Shown: positions 45,749 to 53,994, counted from the stretch's first letter. The stretch: DNA of 64,000 bases from Tenacibaculum dicentrarchi (GCF_964036635.1 NZ_OZ038524.1:2299001-2363000); one strand, 5' to 3'. The notes: generated by a model not told the origin, from the sequence alone. Numbers and translations are program-made.

Positions 45749-46822
45749 ATGGAAGTATTTTGGTTTATTATTATCGCAATTGTTTTGACTGTATTTTTTA
45801 TTTTAGATGGTTATGATTTTGGTACAGGAATCATTCATTTATTTATGGCAAAAAAAGAGAAAGATAAAGAAGTTATTGCTAAATCAGCAGGGTTATTTTG
45901 GGACTCTAACGAAGTTTGGCTAGTTGCCGCAGGCGGTATGCTTTTTATGGCATTTCCTACATTTTACGCATCGGTTTTTAGTGGTTTTTATCTGCCTTTA
46001 ATTATTGTTTTATGGCTGATTATTTTCAGAGCGATTGGACTAGAATTTAGATCGCAATTTAACTTTCAAATGTGGAAAGATATCTGGGATACTTCTTTTG
46101 GCGTATCGAGTTTATTACTTGCCTTATTCTTCGGAATTGCCTTAGGAAATGTAATTAGAGGAGTTAATTTAGGCAGTGTTGAAAACGGAATTTCTGCCTA
46201 TGAAGCTCATTATTTTTTCTTACCTCTTTGGAATAACAGCTTTAGTCCACTAGCTGAAAACCCTGGTGTTATTGATTGGTTTACCCTTGTTATCGGAATT
46301 ATTGCGGTGGTTACTTTGGCAATTCACGGTGCAAATTGGATTGTTTTAAAAACTAATTCATCTATTAATGAAAAATTAAAGAAAACCGTTTTTAAATTAA
46401 ATATTTTACTAATTGGTTTAACTATATTTTCATTAATTATCTGGCAAATTGTAAACCCTAACTCCTTGAATAATTTTATTGAAAATCCTTTTTTATTGGT
46501 ATTTCCGCTTATTTATATTTCAGGGTTAGTTGGCTTATTTTTTGTTGAAAAACTGAACAAAGAAATCTATGCGTTTACTTTTTCTACCTTACTGATTTTA
46601 GGAGGAATAACTTCCTCTTTAGCATCACTATTTCCTGTAATTTTACCCTCAACAAATACCGTAAACGACTCTTTAACAATATACAACACCACTACCACTG
46701 CCTACGGATTATCGGTAGCAACTTATTGGGGTGTGGTTGGTTTTATCTTACTTTTTGTATATATGATTGTGCAAAAAAAGATTATGGGCGGAAAAATAGA
46801 CAATATGGATTACGGACATTAA
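45749..46822 (+). CDS. cydB: Cytochrome bd oxidase subunit II
   Basis: Second core subunit of the bd oxidase: eight or nine helices over 357 residues, with 'ILDGYDFGTGIIH' near 18-30, 'WDSNEVWLVAAGGMLF' and 'REHGAN'-like 'AIHGANW' that match CydB. Starts 2 nt after cydA's stop, so tightly coupled. No cydX-type micro-ORF of 30-40 residues is obvious, but a 100-residue membrane protein follows 25 nt later. Confidence 0.96.
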   Translation: MEVFWFIIIAIVLTVFFILDGYDFGTGIIHLFMAKKEKDKEVIAKSAGLFWDSNEVWLVAAGGMLFMAFPTFYASVFSGFYLPLIIVLWLIIFRAIGLEFRSQFNFQMWKDIWDTSFGVSSLLLALFFGIALGNVIRGVNLGSVENGISAYEAHYFFLPLWNNSFSPLAENPGVIDWFTLVIGIIAVVTLAIHGANWIVLKTNSSINEKLKKTVFKLNILLIGLTIFSLIIWQIVNPNSLNNFIENPFLLVFPLIYISGLVGLFFVEKLNKEIYAFTFSTLLILGGITSSLASLFPVILPSTNTVNDSLTIYNTTTTAYGLSVATYWGVVGFILLFVYMIVQKKIMGGKIDNMDYGH

Positions 46823-46847
46823 CTAGCTAACAACATAAAAAAACAGT

Positions 46848-47150
46848 ATGACCGCTACTTTAATTTCGCTAATTAGTATTTTAATAGGAATATTGGGAGC
46901 AAATAGTATGGGGAAATTAGTTAAAAAATACTCCTTCGGACTTACAGGAAATACCATCGCTGGAGTTTTTGGGAGTGTTTTTTTTATTAAATCTTTCGGA
47001 CGATTAGGTTTTAGCCCTAAATTTATAGTTCAAGTTGAACACATTAATTACGCCTTATTTTTGCTAAATAGCCTCGTTTCTTTTTTAGGTGGCGCAGTGG
47101 CTGTTTTTTTAATTTATCAACTAAAAAATAAACTCGGTAAGAAAAAATAG
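46848..47150 (+). CDS. Small membrane protein downstream of cydAB
   Basis: 100 residues with three hydrophobic stretches (about 3-20, 32-50, 68-90) and a glycine pattern 'IGILGANSMGKLV' and 'GNTIAGVFGSVFF' that recalls the GlsB/YeaQ/YmgE (transglycosylase-associated) group. The tail is basic (KLGKKK). Position 25 nt after cydB suggests it is co-transcribed and might be an accessory of the oxidase or an unrelated stress membrane protein. Repeat R1 copy 4 starts 16 nt after its stop. Confidence 0.7.
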   Translation: MTATLISLISILIGILGANSMGKLVKKYSFGLTGNTIAGVFGSVFFIKSFGRLGFSPKFIVQVEHINYALFLLNSLVSFLGGAVAVFLIYQLKNKLGKKK

Positions 47151-47165
47151 TAATAGGGTACAAAT

Positions 47166-47257
47166 GCCTAGCCCCGATTGTAGCAATTATTTGAGCTCCT
47201 TTTTATTTTTCTTAAAAAAAATAAAAAGAGCGAGTGCGGAAAGCGGGAAATTGCTTC
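47166..47257 (+). repeat. Interspersed element R1, copy 4 (candidate structured RNA)
   Basis: Conserved CCTAGCCCCGATTG and GCGAGTGCGGAAAGCGGG ends; the hairpin is T5AT5/A5TA5 extended by GCTC/GAGC, so the stem has changed on both strands relative to the TTTTTTGA/TCAAAAAA copies. Outer arms AGCAATT/AATTGCT pair as in copy 1. It follows the small membrane protein gene in the same orientation and covers most of the 222-nt gap. Confidence 0.92.
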
Positions 47258-47372
47258 AATTAAAAAATAAATATAACTTGATTATCAGCCTATTTCCTAC
47301 TATTATTGCATTGTTAAATACGATTAATTTAAAATTTTTTCAATACAATTTACTATAAATCAATAAACAACG

Positions 47373-48224
47373 ATGAAAAAGTCAATTTTACTTAATTTTT
47401 CTTTCTTATTTTTACTATTTCAGATTAGTATTAATACTGCTCAAGAAAATTTTAAAACTCCTTACGGAAACAATAAAAAAGCAGGGGAATTCGTAAAAAT
47501 AAATGGTACAAAAATTTATTATGAAACCTATGGAAAAGGCGAACCTTTGCTGATAATTCATAGTTGTGGTACCGATATTAAGGCGATGGAATATCAAATT
47601 GATTATTTTAAAAGATATTACAGAGTCATTACTGCAGATAGTCGCGGGCAAGGAAAATCGAAGTTAAAAACGAAAAAATTAACATACGATTTAATGGCTG
47701 AAGATTGGGAAGAATTGGCAAAACATTTAAAATTAGACACCGTAAATATTCTTGGCTGGAGCGATGGTGGAATTATTGGTTTAAAAATGGGAATCCGCAA
47801 TAAAATTAAAATCAAAAAAATAGTAACCATGGGTGTAAATTTAAGACTAGACCCTACTGCTGTTAATAAATGGGCTATTCAACAGGTAATTGATATGCAC
47901 TCTCAATCCATAAAAATGCTGAAAAAAGGCGATACTTCTAAAGATTGGGAAAAAGAATTACAATTAGATCGTTTGTTGTTAAACCAGCCAAATATAAGCC
48001 ATGCCGATTTGAAAAAAGTTACCGCTGAAGTTCTAGTAACTATTGGCGATAGAGATATTATTAAAAATGAACATGCCGTAGAAATTTTTAATAATTTACC
48101 CAAAGCACAATTGTGTATTATGCCAGGTGCAAACCATGGAATACCTCGTAATAATGCCACATTTTTTAATGAAATAGCTTTCAAATTTTTAAACAATACC
48201 TTTGATTATTCGATGGATAAATAA
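47373..48224 (+). CDS. Exported alpha/beta hydrolase
   Basis: A serine hydrolase of 283 residues with a signal peptide (1-23, cleavage after 'INTAQ'). The nucleophile elbow 'LGWSDGG' puts Ser130 in place, the acid is Asp226 or Asp228 in 'IGDRDII', and His255 lies in 'GANHGIPR'. 'HSCGTDIK' at 63-70 forms the oxyanion region. Function could be an esterase or lactonase; no neighbour helps. ATG 47373, single gene, convergent with the tRNA methyltransferase gene. Confidence 0.88.
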   Translation: MKKSILLNFSFLFLLFQISINTAQENFKTPYGNNKKAGEFVKINGTKIYYETYGKGEPLLIIHSCGTDIKAMEYQIDYFKRYYRVITADSRGQGKSKLKTKKLTYDLMAEDWEELAKHLKLDTVNILGWSDGGIIGLKMGIRNKIKIKKIVTMGVNLRLDPTAVNKWAIQQVIDMHSQSIKMLKKGDTSKDWEKELQLDRLLLNQPNISHADLKKVTAEVLVTIGDRDIIKNEHAVEIFNNLPKAQLCIMPGANHGIPRNNATFFNEIAFKFLNNTFDYSMDK

Positions 48225-48226
48225 AA

Positions 48227-48265
48227 TAAAACAGGCTGTATTTATAAAAAATATAGCCTGTTTTT
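48227..48265. terminator. Bidirectional terminator between hydrolase and methyltransferase genes
   Basis: AAACAGGCT(G)TATTT pairs with AAATATAGCCTGTTT around a short A-rich loop (about 48229-48244 / 48249-48263). Confidence 0.85.
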
Positions 48266-48266
48266 C

Positions 48267-49025
48267 TTACATTTTCAAATAAAAATCTTTGGTAAGCTTT
48301 ATATAAGCATCGGTATATTGATGTCTTTGTTTTTCTATAATTAATTCTTCTTTCTCAATTTTTATCGCTTTACTTTCCTGCTTATTATCTTCTTTTATTT
48401 CATCCGAAGAAAAAGAAAATGCTAATAAACTTCTTTTTATTTCTGAATTTTCAGTTCCTTTTACTCGGCATACTTTTTTCAAAAATAACCTGTATTTTTT
48501 TGCTAAATCGATAAAATTAGCTTCTTCTTTAAAAGGAATAATCACCGAAAAAACACCTCTTTTTGATAAAATTTGCGCAACGCCTTTTAGTAATTCTTCA
48601 AAAGATAATGAAGATGTAAAACGGGCTTTATTACGAGCTTCATTTTGAGTTTCAAAAGTATCGGTATAAAATGGCGGATTAGAAACAATTACATCGTAAA
48701 ACTCTTGTTCTTCGGCTATTTCTTGAGCAAAATCGGCAAAAGAAGTATTGTAGCAAAACAAGCGATCGCCCCAAGGTGATTGCTCAAAATTAGCCACAGT
48801 TTGCTCGTAAGCATCGGCATCAATTTCAACGGCATCGATGGTCATGGCATCGCTTCGTTGTGCCAACATTAAGCCTATAACTCCTGTACCAGAACCGATG
48901 TCTAAAATGGTATCTGGGTATTCTGGTAATAAAGACCAAGCTCCTAATAAAACACCATCTGTGCCAATTTTCATGGCGGTTTTATCTTGATATACTGAAA
49001 ATTCTTTAAATTTAAATGGCTTCAT
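48267..49025 (-). CDS. tRNA1(Val) adenine37-N6-methyltransferase-like (TrmN6/YfiC family)
   Basis: A class I SAM-dependent methyltransferase. SAM motif I is 'LDIGSGTGVIGL' (41-52), 'VEIDADAYEQ' is motif II, and 'NPPF' at 116-119 ('VIVSNPPFYTD') marks an amino-group methyltransferase. The opening 'FKFKEFSVYQDKTAMKIGTDG' is the typical YfiC N-terminus. 252 residues; the C-terminal extension after about 205 is Lys/Glu-rich. Its ATG directly abuts the stop of the 43-residue membrane protein gene upstream. Confidence 0.9.
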   Translation of the reverse strand: MKPFKFKEFSVYQDKTAMKIGTDGVLLGAWSLLPEYPDTILDIGSGTGVIGLMLAQRSDAMTIDAVEIDADAYEQTVANFEQSPWGDRLFCYNTSFADFAQEIAEEQEFYDVIVSNPPFYTDTFETQNEARNKARFTSSLSFEELLKGVAQILSKRGVFSVIIPFKEEANFIDLAKKYRLFLKKVCRVKGTENSEIKRSLLAFSFSSDEIKEDNKQESKAIKIEKEELIIEKQRHQYTDAYIKLTKDFYLKM

Positions 49026-49157
49026 TTATAGTATTTTTTCGAGGAAATTATCGGCATTAAAAAATAAGTACAAAACTATAATAAGTACTACGATTAGAAA
49101 CAATCCTTTTTTTGATTCTGTTCTTTTGCGACTTCCAAAACGTCTTTTAAATTCCAT
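49026..49157 (-). CDS. 43-residue membrane protein
   Basis: Starting at ATG 49157, the product is strongly basic at the N-terminus (FKRRFGSRKRTESKK) followed by one hydrophobic helix ('GLFLIVVLIIVLYLFF') and a short acidic tail. The frame is open upstream to 49292, but that part overlaps the mnmD-like gene in another frame. The stop abuts the ATG of the next gene and mnmD ends 20 nt upstream, so three genes form one unit. No family assignment. Confidence 0.7.
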   Translation of the reverse strand: MEFKRRFGSRKRTESKKGLFLIVVLIIVLYLFFNADNFLEKIL

Positions 49158-49177
49158 TTTTTTATCTTTTAAATTAA

Positions 49178-49789
49178 TTATGCCAACGTTTTTGTTGCTC
49201 GAAGCATTTCTCTTTTCCCTGGAGGTCCTGCCAAGCGTTCTACGGTAAAACCAACGGCTTGCATAGCACGACGCACGCTTCCTTTTGCACAATAGGTTAC
49301 TAAAACTCCATTTTCATTTAAGGCTTCAAACATTTTTTCAAAAATTGCTTCTGTCCATAAATCGGGCTGATGTTCGGCAGCAAAAGCATCAAAATATATC
49401 AAATCAAATGCTTCTTTATCATCAATATCTTTAAAAAATTGCTGGCGTTTTGTTAAGCTAAATGTTGGGGTAATCTCGTGTTTTTTATCCCAAGAAAAAT
49501 CGTGCATTTTATCAAAAACAGCCTGATATTTTTCAGCTTTTAATTCGGCTACATAATTTAATTTGGCTACTTCTTGAGCTACCACAGGATAGGCTTCTAC
49601 ACCTACATAATTTATTTTTCTTGAATTTTCTAAAAAAGTAATAAAACTATTTAATCCTGTTCCAAAACCTATTTCTAAAATTGAAATTGCTGGTTTTGTT
49701 TGCAATGCTAATCCGTTTTTTATAAAAACATGATATGCCTCTTGTATAGCGCCGTGTTTTGAATGATATTGCTCATCCCAATCTGGCAA
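49178..49789 (-). CDS. mnmD: MnmD-like tRNA 5-aminomethyl-2-thiouridine methyltransferase
   Basis: The methyltransferase domain of the MnmC type acting on nm5(s2)U34. Landmarks: 'PDWDEQYHSKHGAIQEAYHVFI' near the N-terminus, SAM motif 'ILEIGFGTGLNSFI', 'FDLIYFDAFAAEHQPDLW' and the ending 'RLAGPPGKREMLRA'. The coordinates given start at TTG 49789, but the frame is open upstream for about 20 more codons encoding a conserved-looking 'KREIIITSDGSTTIYL' with no ATG, GTG or TTG; the real start may be AUC 49837 or AUU 49840. The FAD domain of MnmC is absent. First gene of a unit with the 43-residue protein and the TrmN6-like enzyme. Confidence 0.88.
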   Translation of the reverse strand: MPDWDEQYHSKHGAIQEAYHVFIKNGLALQTKPAISILEIGFGTGLNSFITFLENSRKINYVGVEAYPVVAQEVAKLNYVAELKAEKYQAVFDKMHDFSWDKKHEITPTFSLTKRQQFFKDIDDKEAFDLIYFDAFAAEHQPDLWTEAIFEKMFEALNENGVLVTYCAKGSVRRAMQAVGFTVERLAGPPGKREMLRATKTLA

Positions 49790-49891
49790 ATAGATAGTTG
49801 TAGAACCATCCGACGTAATAATTATTTCTCTTTTGATAATAAAAAATTTATTTTATGAATATTTCTAATTACTGTAATAAAATAGGTCATC

Positions 49892-49899
49892 CAAAGATA
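49892..49899 (-). promoter_or_regulatory. -7 box for the mnmD-like gene
   Basis: TATCTTTG on the minus strand; a start near 49886 would put the transcript start about 50 nt before the AUC at 49837, so the upstream codons are transcribed. Confidence 0.55.
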
Positions 49900-49929
49900 T
49901 GTTATTTTTAATAATGTCATTTCGGTTTG

Positions 49930-49961
49930 TTGTTAAATGACATAGTATTTTCGTATTTTTG
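49930..49961 (+). promoter_or_regulatory. Promoter of ilvE
   Basis: TTG at 49930-49932 and TATTTTTG at 49954-49961, 21 nt apart. The -7 box overlaps the in-frame TTG at 49959, so ATG 49983 must be the start of ilvE. Confidence 0.65.
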
Positions 49962-49982
49962 CTGTATAAACACATACCTTTT

Positions 49983-51038
49983 ATGAAATCTAATATTCGC
50001 GTTGAACTTGTAGAGAAATCAAAAATTGACACCGTAGACTTTAACAATTTAACATTTGGTAGTATTTTTTCCGACCATATGTTTGTTTGCGATTATATTG
50101 ACGGAAAATGGAGCAATCCAACCGTTCAACCTTATGCAGAAATATCATTAAATCCTTCTTCGAAAATATTTCATTATGGGCAGTCTATTTTTGAAGGAAT
50201 GAAAGCCTATAAAGATGCTGATAATAATACCTTATTATTTCGTCCTTTAGATAACTGCAGACGTTTAAACAAATCGGCTGAACGCTTAGTAATTCCTCAA
50301 ATTCCTGAAGAGTTATTTATGGCTGGTTTAGAAAAATTATTAGAAATTGACGATCAATGGATTCCTACAAAAGACGGAAGTTCATTATATATTCGTCCTT
50401 TTATATTTGCTTCTGGTGAAGGTTTTCATGCCTCACCTGCGGATGCCTATAAATTGATTATTTGTACCGCGCCTTCTGGTGCTTATTTTGCTGGAGATAT
50501 TAAGGTTTTAATTGAAGAAAAATACGCACGTGCTGCTAACGGTGGTGTTGGTTTTGCTAAAGCTGGTGGAAATTATGCTGCACAGTTTTATCCTACAAAA
50601 TTAGCGACTGATAGAGGTTATCAGCAAGTTATTTGGACCGATGATAATACGCATGAATATATTGAGGAAGCTGGTGCGATGAATATTTTTATCCGAATTA
50701 ACGATACCTTAATTACAAGCCCAACAAGCGATAGAATTTTAGACGGAATTACTCGTAAAAGTATTTTACAAATTGTGGAAGATCAAAAAATTTCGGTTGA
50801 AGTTCGTCAAATTACCGTAAATGAAGTGGTTGAAGCGGCTAAAAATGGTTCTTTAAAAGAAATGTTTGGTGCAGGAACAGCGGCAGTTATTTCTCCAATT
50901 AATGGTTTTGGATATAAAAATGAAGATTATGACCTTCCAAAAATTGAAAACGGATATGCTACTCGTTTAAAAAAATACATTACCGATATACAAACAAATA
51001 AGGTAGAAGACCCTTACGGTTGGAGCGTTAAACTTTAA
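49983..51038 (+). CDS. ilvE: Branched-chain amino-acid aminotransferase
   Basis: A fold-type IV PLP enzyme that makes or degrades leucine, isoleucine and valine. 'HYGQSIFEGMKAY' near 64-76 and 'RPLDNCRRLN' are substrate-side motifs; the PLP lysine is in 'GFAKAGGNYAA' (about residue 191), followed by 'VIWTDDNTHEYIEEAGAMN'. 351 residues from ATG 49983, the size of the longer (BCAT-II) class. Single gene with its own promoter and terminator. Confidence 0.96.
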   Translation: MKSNIRVELVEKSKIDTVDFNNLTFGSIFSDHMFVCDYIDGKWSNPTVQPYAEISLNPSSKIFHYGQSIFEGMKAYKDADNNTLLFRPLDNCRRLNKSAERLVIPQIPEELFMAGLEKLLEIDDQWIPTKDGSSLYIRPFIFASGEGFHASPADAYKLIICTAPSGAYFAGDIKVLIEEKYARAANGGVGFAKAGGNYAAQFYPTKLATDRGYQQVIWTDDNTHEYIEEAGAMNIFIRINDTLITSPTSDRILDGITRKSILQIVEDQKISVEVRQITVNEVVEAAKNGSLKEMFGAGTAAVISPINGFGYKNEDYDLPKIENGYATRLKKYITDIQTNKVEDPYGWSVKL

Positions 51039-51057
51039 TAAAATACATTTTTATACA

Positions 51058-51086
51058 AAGCATCAGGTTTTTACTTGATGCTTTTT
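51058..51086 (+). terminator. Terminator of ilvE
   Basis: AAAGCATCA(G) pairs with (T)TGATGCTTT around TTTTTAC, then a T-run. Confidence 0.8.
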
Positions 51087-51169
51087 TTATTTCATTCTTA
51101 AATAAGCTGTTATTTGAGTTCAAAATCAGAAAAAAGATTTTAAATTTACTGAAAAATTACTGGGAAAAA

Positions 51170-52024
51170 ATGAAAAATACCCTTCCAATATTATTGTCAA
51201 TTATAGTAGGTATTGCCTTGTCTTTACTTTGTTTAAATACTTTTTTAAAACCTACTACAAAAAAAAATATTTCCAAAAAAACCAAGGAAATTAAGGAAAT
51301 AAAAGGCGTTGAAAAAACAATAAACGTTAAAAATGAAGCCATAAATACTAACGTAATGCAAAACAGTTACAGCAACTGGAAAGCATATATGAAGGAAAAT
51401 ATTGACTTAATGGCAACCTTTACCCCGATTGATAATCAAGGCGAAGAAATAACTAAAGACCTGTTTTTAACTTTACTACGAACAGGGAATTATGTTGTTA
51501 TTAAATCTGACAAAGAAGGACTTTTTCAATATGAATTAACGGAAATAAAGAAACCTGTTAATCAAAAAATAAAGAAAGCTATGATTAGTAAAGCTGGTAT
51601 GGCGCATCAATATTTTAAAATGGAAGGTCAGAAATTACCAAATTATGATTTTGTTGATTTAGACGGAAAATCACACAATAAAGAAGTGCGTACAGGTAAA
51701 ATAACTGTTTTAAAATCGTGGTTTATTAACTGTAAAGTATGTGTCGAAGAATTTCCTCAGCTAAATACCTTAGTTGACACTTACAAAAGTGATGATGTGC
51801 AGTTTATCAGTTTGGCTTTTAATGAAAAGGAAAAATTAAAGAAATTCTTAAAAACAAAGTCTTTTAAGTATGTTACTGTACCCGACCAAAAAAAATACCT
51901 ATCTAAGCATTTAAAAGTAAAACAATACCCAACACATATTATTATAAATTCAGAGGGTGTTATTATTAAAATGGTTAACAATGTAAATACTTTAACGACA
52001 GAGTTAGAACGTATTTTAGAGTAA
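51170..52024 (+). CDS. TlpA-like thioredoxin-fold protein, membrane-anchored
   Basis: 284 residues. A single N-terminal hydrophobic helix (5-26) anchors a periplasmic part. The C-terminal domain (about 150-284) is TlpA/AhpC-TSA-like with a redox pair Cys188/Cys191 ('WFINCKVCVEEF', a CxxC with Lys-Val between) and a cis-Pro in 'KQYPTHIII'. The middle region (60-145) is an uncharacterised charged domain. Probably reduces disulfides or assists cytochrome c maturation in the periplasm. Distinct from the cytoplasmic TrxA at 60.5 kb. ATG 51170. Confidence 0.88.
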   Translation: MKNTLPILLSIIVGIALSLLCLNTFLKPTTKKNISKKTKEIKEIKGVEKTINVKNEAINTNVMQNSYSNWKAYMKENIDLMATFTPIDNQGEEITKDLFLTLLRTGNYVVIKSDKEGLFQYELTEIKKPVNQKIKKAMISKAGMAHQYFKMEGQKLPNYDFVDLDGKSHNKEVRTGKITVLKSWFINCKVCVEEFPQLNTLVDTYKSDDVQFISLAFNEKEKLKKFLKTKSFKYVTVPDQKKYLSKHLKVKQYPTHIIINSEGVIIKMVNNVNTLTTELERILE

Positions 52025-52048
52025 AAAAAAACTATTTATACAAAATGA

Positions 52049-52076
52049 AGCCTCATATTTAATGAGGCTTTTTTTA
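52049..52076. terminator. Bidirectional terminator between the TlpA-like and MazG-like genes
   Basis: AAGCCTCAT and ATGAGGCTT pair around ATTTA, with T6 on the right overlapping the MazG-like stop at 52074. Confidence 0.85.
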
Positions 52077-52460
52077 AGCTTCTAAAATTGCTTTTATATT
52101 GGGTTTAAAATAATTTACTCCTTTTAAAACCTTACCATCTTCACGGTAAATTGGCTTGCCATTTTCATCTAATTTACTCATGTTACTACGCTGAATTTCA
52201 TTGAATACTGCTTCAATTTTATCCTGCATTCCATGTTCAATAATTGTTCCACATAAAATATATAACATATCGCCAAGAGCATCGGCAACCTCAACTAAAT
52301 CGTTATTTTTAGCTGCTTCTAAATACTCCTGATTTTCTTCTTTCATCAACTCAAAACGCAAGTTTTTTCTATCCTCAGTAATCGCAACCGTTGGTTTGTT
52401 TTGAATATTTACTTTAAATGCTTCGTGAAATTTTTGTACTGCTTTTATTTTATCCTTCAT
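52074..52460 (-). CDS. MazG-like/PRA-PH family NTP pyrophosphohydrolase
   Basis: 128 residues of the phosphoribosyl-ATP pyrophosphohydrolase-like (MazG) superfamily. 'RFELMKEENQEYLEA' near 35-49 gives the ExxE(E) Mg motif, 'VEVADALGDMLYILCGTII' near 57-75 the second (ExxD) motif. The C-terminus 'DENGKPIYREDGKVLKG' is a glycine-turn extension usual in this subgroup. It may hydrolyse non-canonical or damaged dNTPs. Not close in sequence to the 108-residue MazG-like protein at 31.5 kb. ATG 52460, single gene. Confidence 0.9.
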   Translation of the reverse strand: MKDKIKAVQKFHEAFKVNIQNKPTVAITEDRKNLRFELMKEENQEYLEAAKNNDLVEVADALGDMLYILCGTIIEHGMQDKIEAVFNEIQRSNMSKLDENGKPIYREDGKVLKGVNYFKPNIKAILEA

Positions 52461-52561
52461 TTTTAGCTGATTTATTAAGCTGTTTTTGTTTTTATCCGAT
52501 TAATTATATTTTAAATAGATACAATTACCAATTTGGCTATCTTCATTATAAAATCATTCTT

Positions 52562-52569
52562 TAACTTTG
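52562..52569 (+). promoter_or_regulatory. -7 box before the 71-residue membrane protein
   Basis: TAACTTTG matches TAnnTTTG; ATG follows at 52585. It overlaps an in-frame TTG (52567), which is therefore not the start. Confidence 0.55.
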
Positions 52570-52584
52570 CCGAAAATACAATTT

Positions 52585-52800
52585 ATGTTTATTCCTTTTG
52601 CCACCATAGAATTTACCACAGGTAGAATCATTTTTTCAAGCTTATTTGTGCTCGTTTTTGTTATCGCTATGTGTTATAGCTATATAAAAGATGCTAAAAA
52701 TAATAAAAAACATTATAAAAATACCGCTTTATTTGTAGCGATAGGTATTGTTACAGCTATTGCCTTTTTATTACTTTCAAAATATTTAATTAACCGTTAA
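52585..52800 (+). CDS. Small two-helix membrane protein
   Basis: 71 residues from ATG 52585. Helix 1 (about 16-36, 'IIFSSLFVLVFVIAMCYSY') and helix 2 (48-66, 'TALFVAIGIVTAIAFLLL') flank a polar, Lys/Asn-rich loop ('KDAKNNKKHYKN'). Not a family I can name with confidence. Lone gene with a recognisable promoter; the following gap to 52932 holds part of repeat R2. Confidence 0.75.
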   Translation: MFIPFATIEFTTGRIIFSSLFVLVFVIAMCYSYIKDAKNNKKHYKNTALFVAIGIVTAIAFLLLSKYLINR

Positions 52801-52862
52801 ATTATTTTTTATCGATTTTATTTAATTTCTTAGGATAAAAAAATTACAACAGAAAAATATAA

Positions 52863-52911
52863 AATCGCATCCGTCAACCTGAATTTAGTCTTTATTTAAT
52901 TTTTAAACAGG
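52863..52911 (-). repeat. Interspersed palindromic repeat R2, partial copy
   Basis: The minus strand of 52865-52890 reads ...AATTCAGGTTGACGGATGCGA, matching the right half of the 42.2-kb copy nearly base for base. The next bases to 52911 resemble the sequence after the 54-kb copy (TTTAGTCTTTNTTTAATTTTT...AACAGG). Confidence 0.65.
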
Positions 52912-52932
52912 CTCTAAATTATTTTTATAAAT

Positions 52933-53931
52933 ATGGATTCATTAACACAAATTATATTAGGTGCCGCTGTTGGCGAAGCAGTTTTAGGAAAAAAGATTGG
53001 AAACAGGGCGATGTTTTACGGAGCAATTGCGGGTACAATTCCTGATTTAGATGTACTAGCTTCACTTTTTACCGATAAAGTTACCGCACTTTATTTGCAT
53101 CGTGGTTTTACACATTCTATTGTATTTTCGGTTATTTTTGCCCCTATTTTTGCATGGATTGTAACCCGTTACGAAAAACATAAAAATATTAAAGATTGGG
53201 CGTGGCTTTTCTTTTTAGGATTTATAACCCATCCTATTTTAGATGCTCACACCACTTGGGGAACACAGTTATTTTGGCCTTTTGATATTCGCCTGGCCTT
53301 TAAAACTATTTTTGTTATTGACCCGCTTTATACTATTCCTTTTCTAGTTTTTCTGATTTTTGCCATGACACAAAAGCGGATAAGTGAAAAGCGTCGTTTT
53401 TATAATAAAATGGGATTAATTATCAGTTCGTCTTATTTAGTACTAACTTTTTTATTAAAATGGTTGGCTTTTAATCAGTTTGAAAAAGCTTTAGAAAATC
53501 AAAACATCGAATATTTACAAATTGATACCAGACCTTCTGCTTTAAATACCATACTTTGGAGTGCTAATGTGCAAACAGAAGATGCCTTTTTATTGGCTAA
53601 TTATTCTTTTTTTGATACAAAACCCATCACTTTTACCAAACATTTTAAAAAGCATCATTTATTAGGGAATCTTGCTAAAAATGAATCGGTTAAACGGATG
53701 ATTTTTATTTCTGAAGGTTGGTTTACCATCAATAAAAAAAATGAAGAACTTTATTTTAACGATTTAAGATTTGGGCTTTTAAGTATGAATCCAAATGCTG
53801 AAAATTTTGTTTTTAAATATAAAATGACAGTTGATAACTCAGGCGAAGTAATTTTTACAGAACAACCCAAAGATAATCGTGATGGAAAAAAATTACTTAC
53901 TGAATTATGGACGCGTTTAAAAGGAAATTAA
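52933..53931 (+). CDS. Membrane-bound metal-dependent hydrolase, YbcI/DUF457 family
   Basis: 332 residues. The N-terminal part carries the family metal motifs 'GTIPDLDVLASL' near 35-46 and 'HRGFTHSIVFS' near 55-65, plus 'HPILDAHTTWGTQ' near 96-108, placed beside four or five hydrophobic helices; the C-terminal third (190-332) is a soluble domain without recognised motifs. The family is predicted to be an inner-membrane hydrolase induced in DNA damage in some bacteria; activity is unproven. ATG 52933, terminator downstream. Confidence 0.88.
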   Translation: MDSLTQIILGAAVGEAVLGKKIGNRAMFYGAIAGTIPDLDVLASLFTDKVTALYLHRGFTHSIVFSVIFAPIFAWIVTRYEKHKNIKDWAWLFFLGFITHPILDAHTTWGTQLFWPFDIRLAFKTIFVIDPLYTIPFLVFLIFAMTQKRISEKRRFYNKMGLIISSSYLVLTFLLKWLAFNQFEKALENQNIEYLQIDTRPSALNTILWSANVQTEDAFLLANYSFFDTKPITFTKHFKKHHLLGNLAKNESVKRMIFISEGWFTINKKNEELYFNDLRFGLLSMNPNAENFVFKYKMTVDNSGEVIFTEQPKDNRDGKKLLTELWTRLKGN

Positions 53932-53950
53932 CCCCCTTTATCAAAATCAA

Positions 53951-53983
53951 AAAAAACCGATACTAAAATAGCATCGGTTTTTT
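53951..53983. terminator. Terminator of the YbcI-like gene
   Basis: AAAAAACCGAT and ATCGGTTTTTT pair exactly (53951-53961 / 53973-53983); can serve the convergent gene as well. Confidence 0.88.
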
Positions 53984-53994
53984 CATTTTATTAA

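Noticed and set aside
47164..47358. Open frame of 64 codons beginning in R1 copy 4
   Set aside because: The first half is the structured repeat and the rest is A/T-rich; no conservation between R1 copies at protein level.
31512..52460. The two MazG-like proteins (31.5 kb and 52 kb) as parts of toxin-antitoxin or phage-defence pairs
   Set aside because: Neither has a toxin or nuclease neighbour, and both look like single-domain nucleotide-cleaning enzymes.
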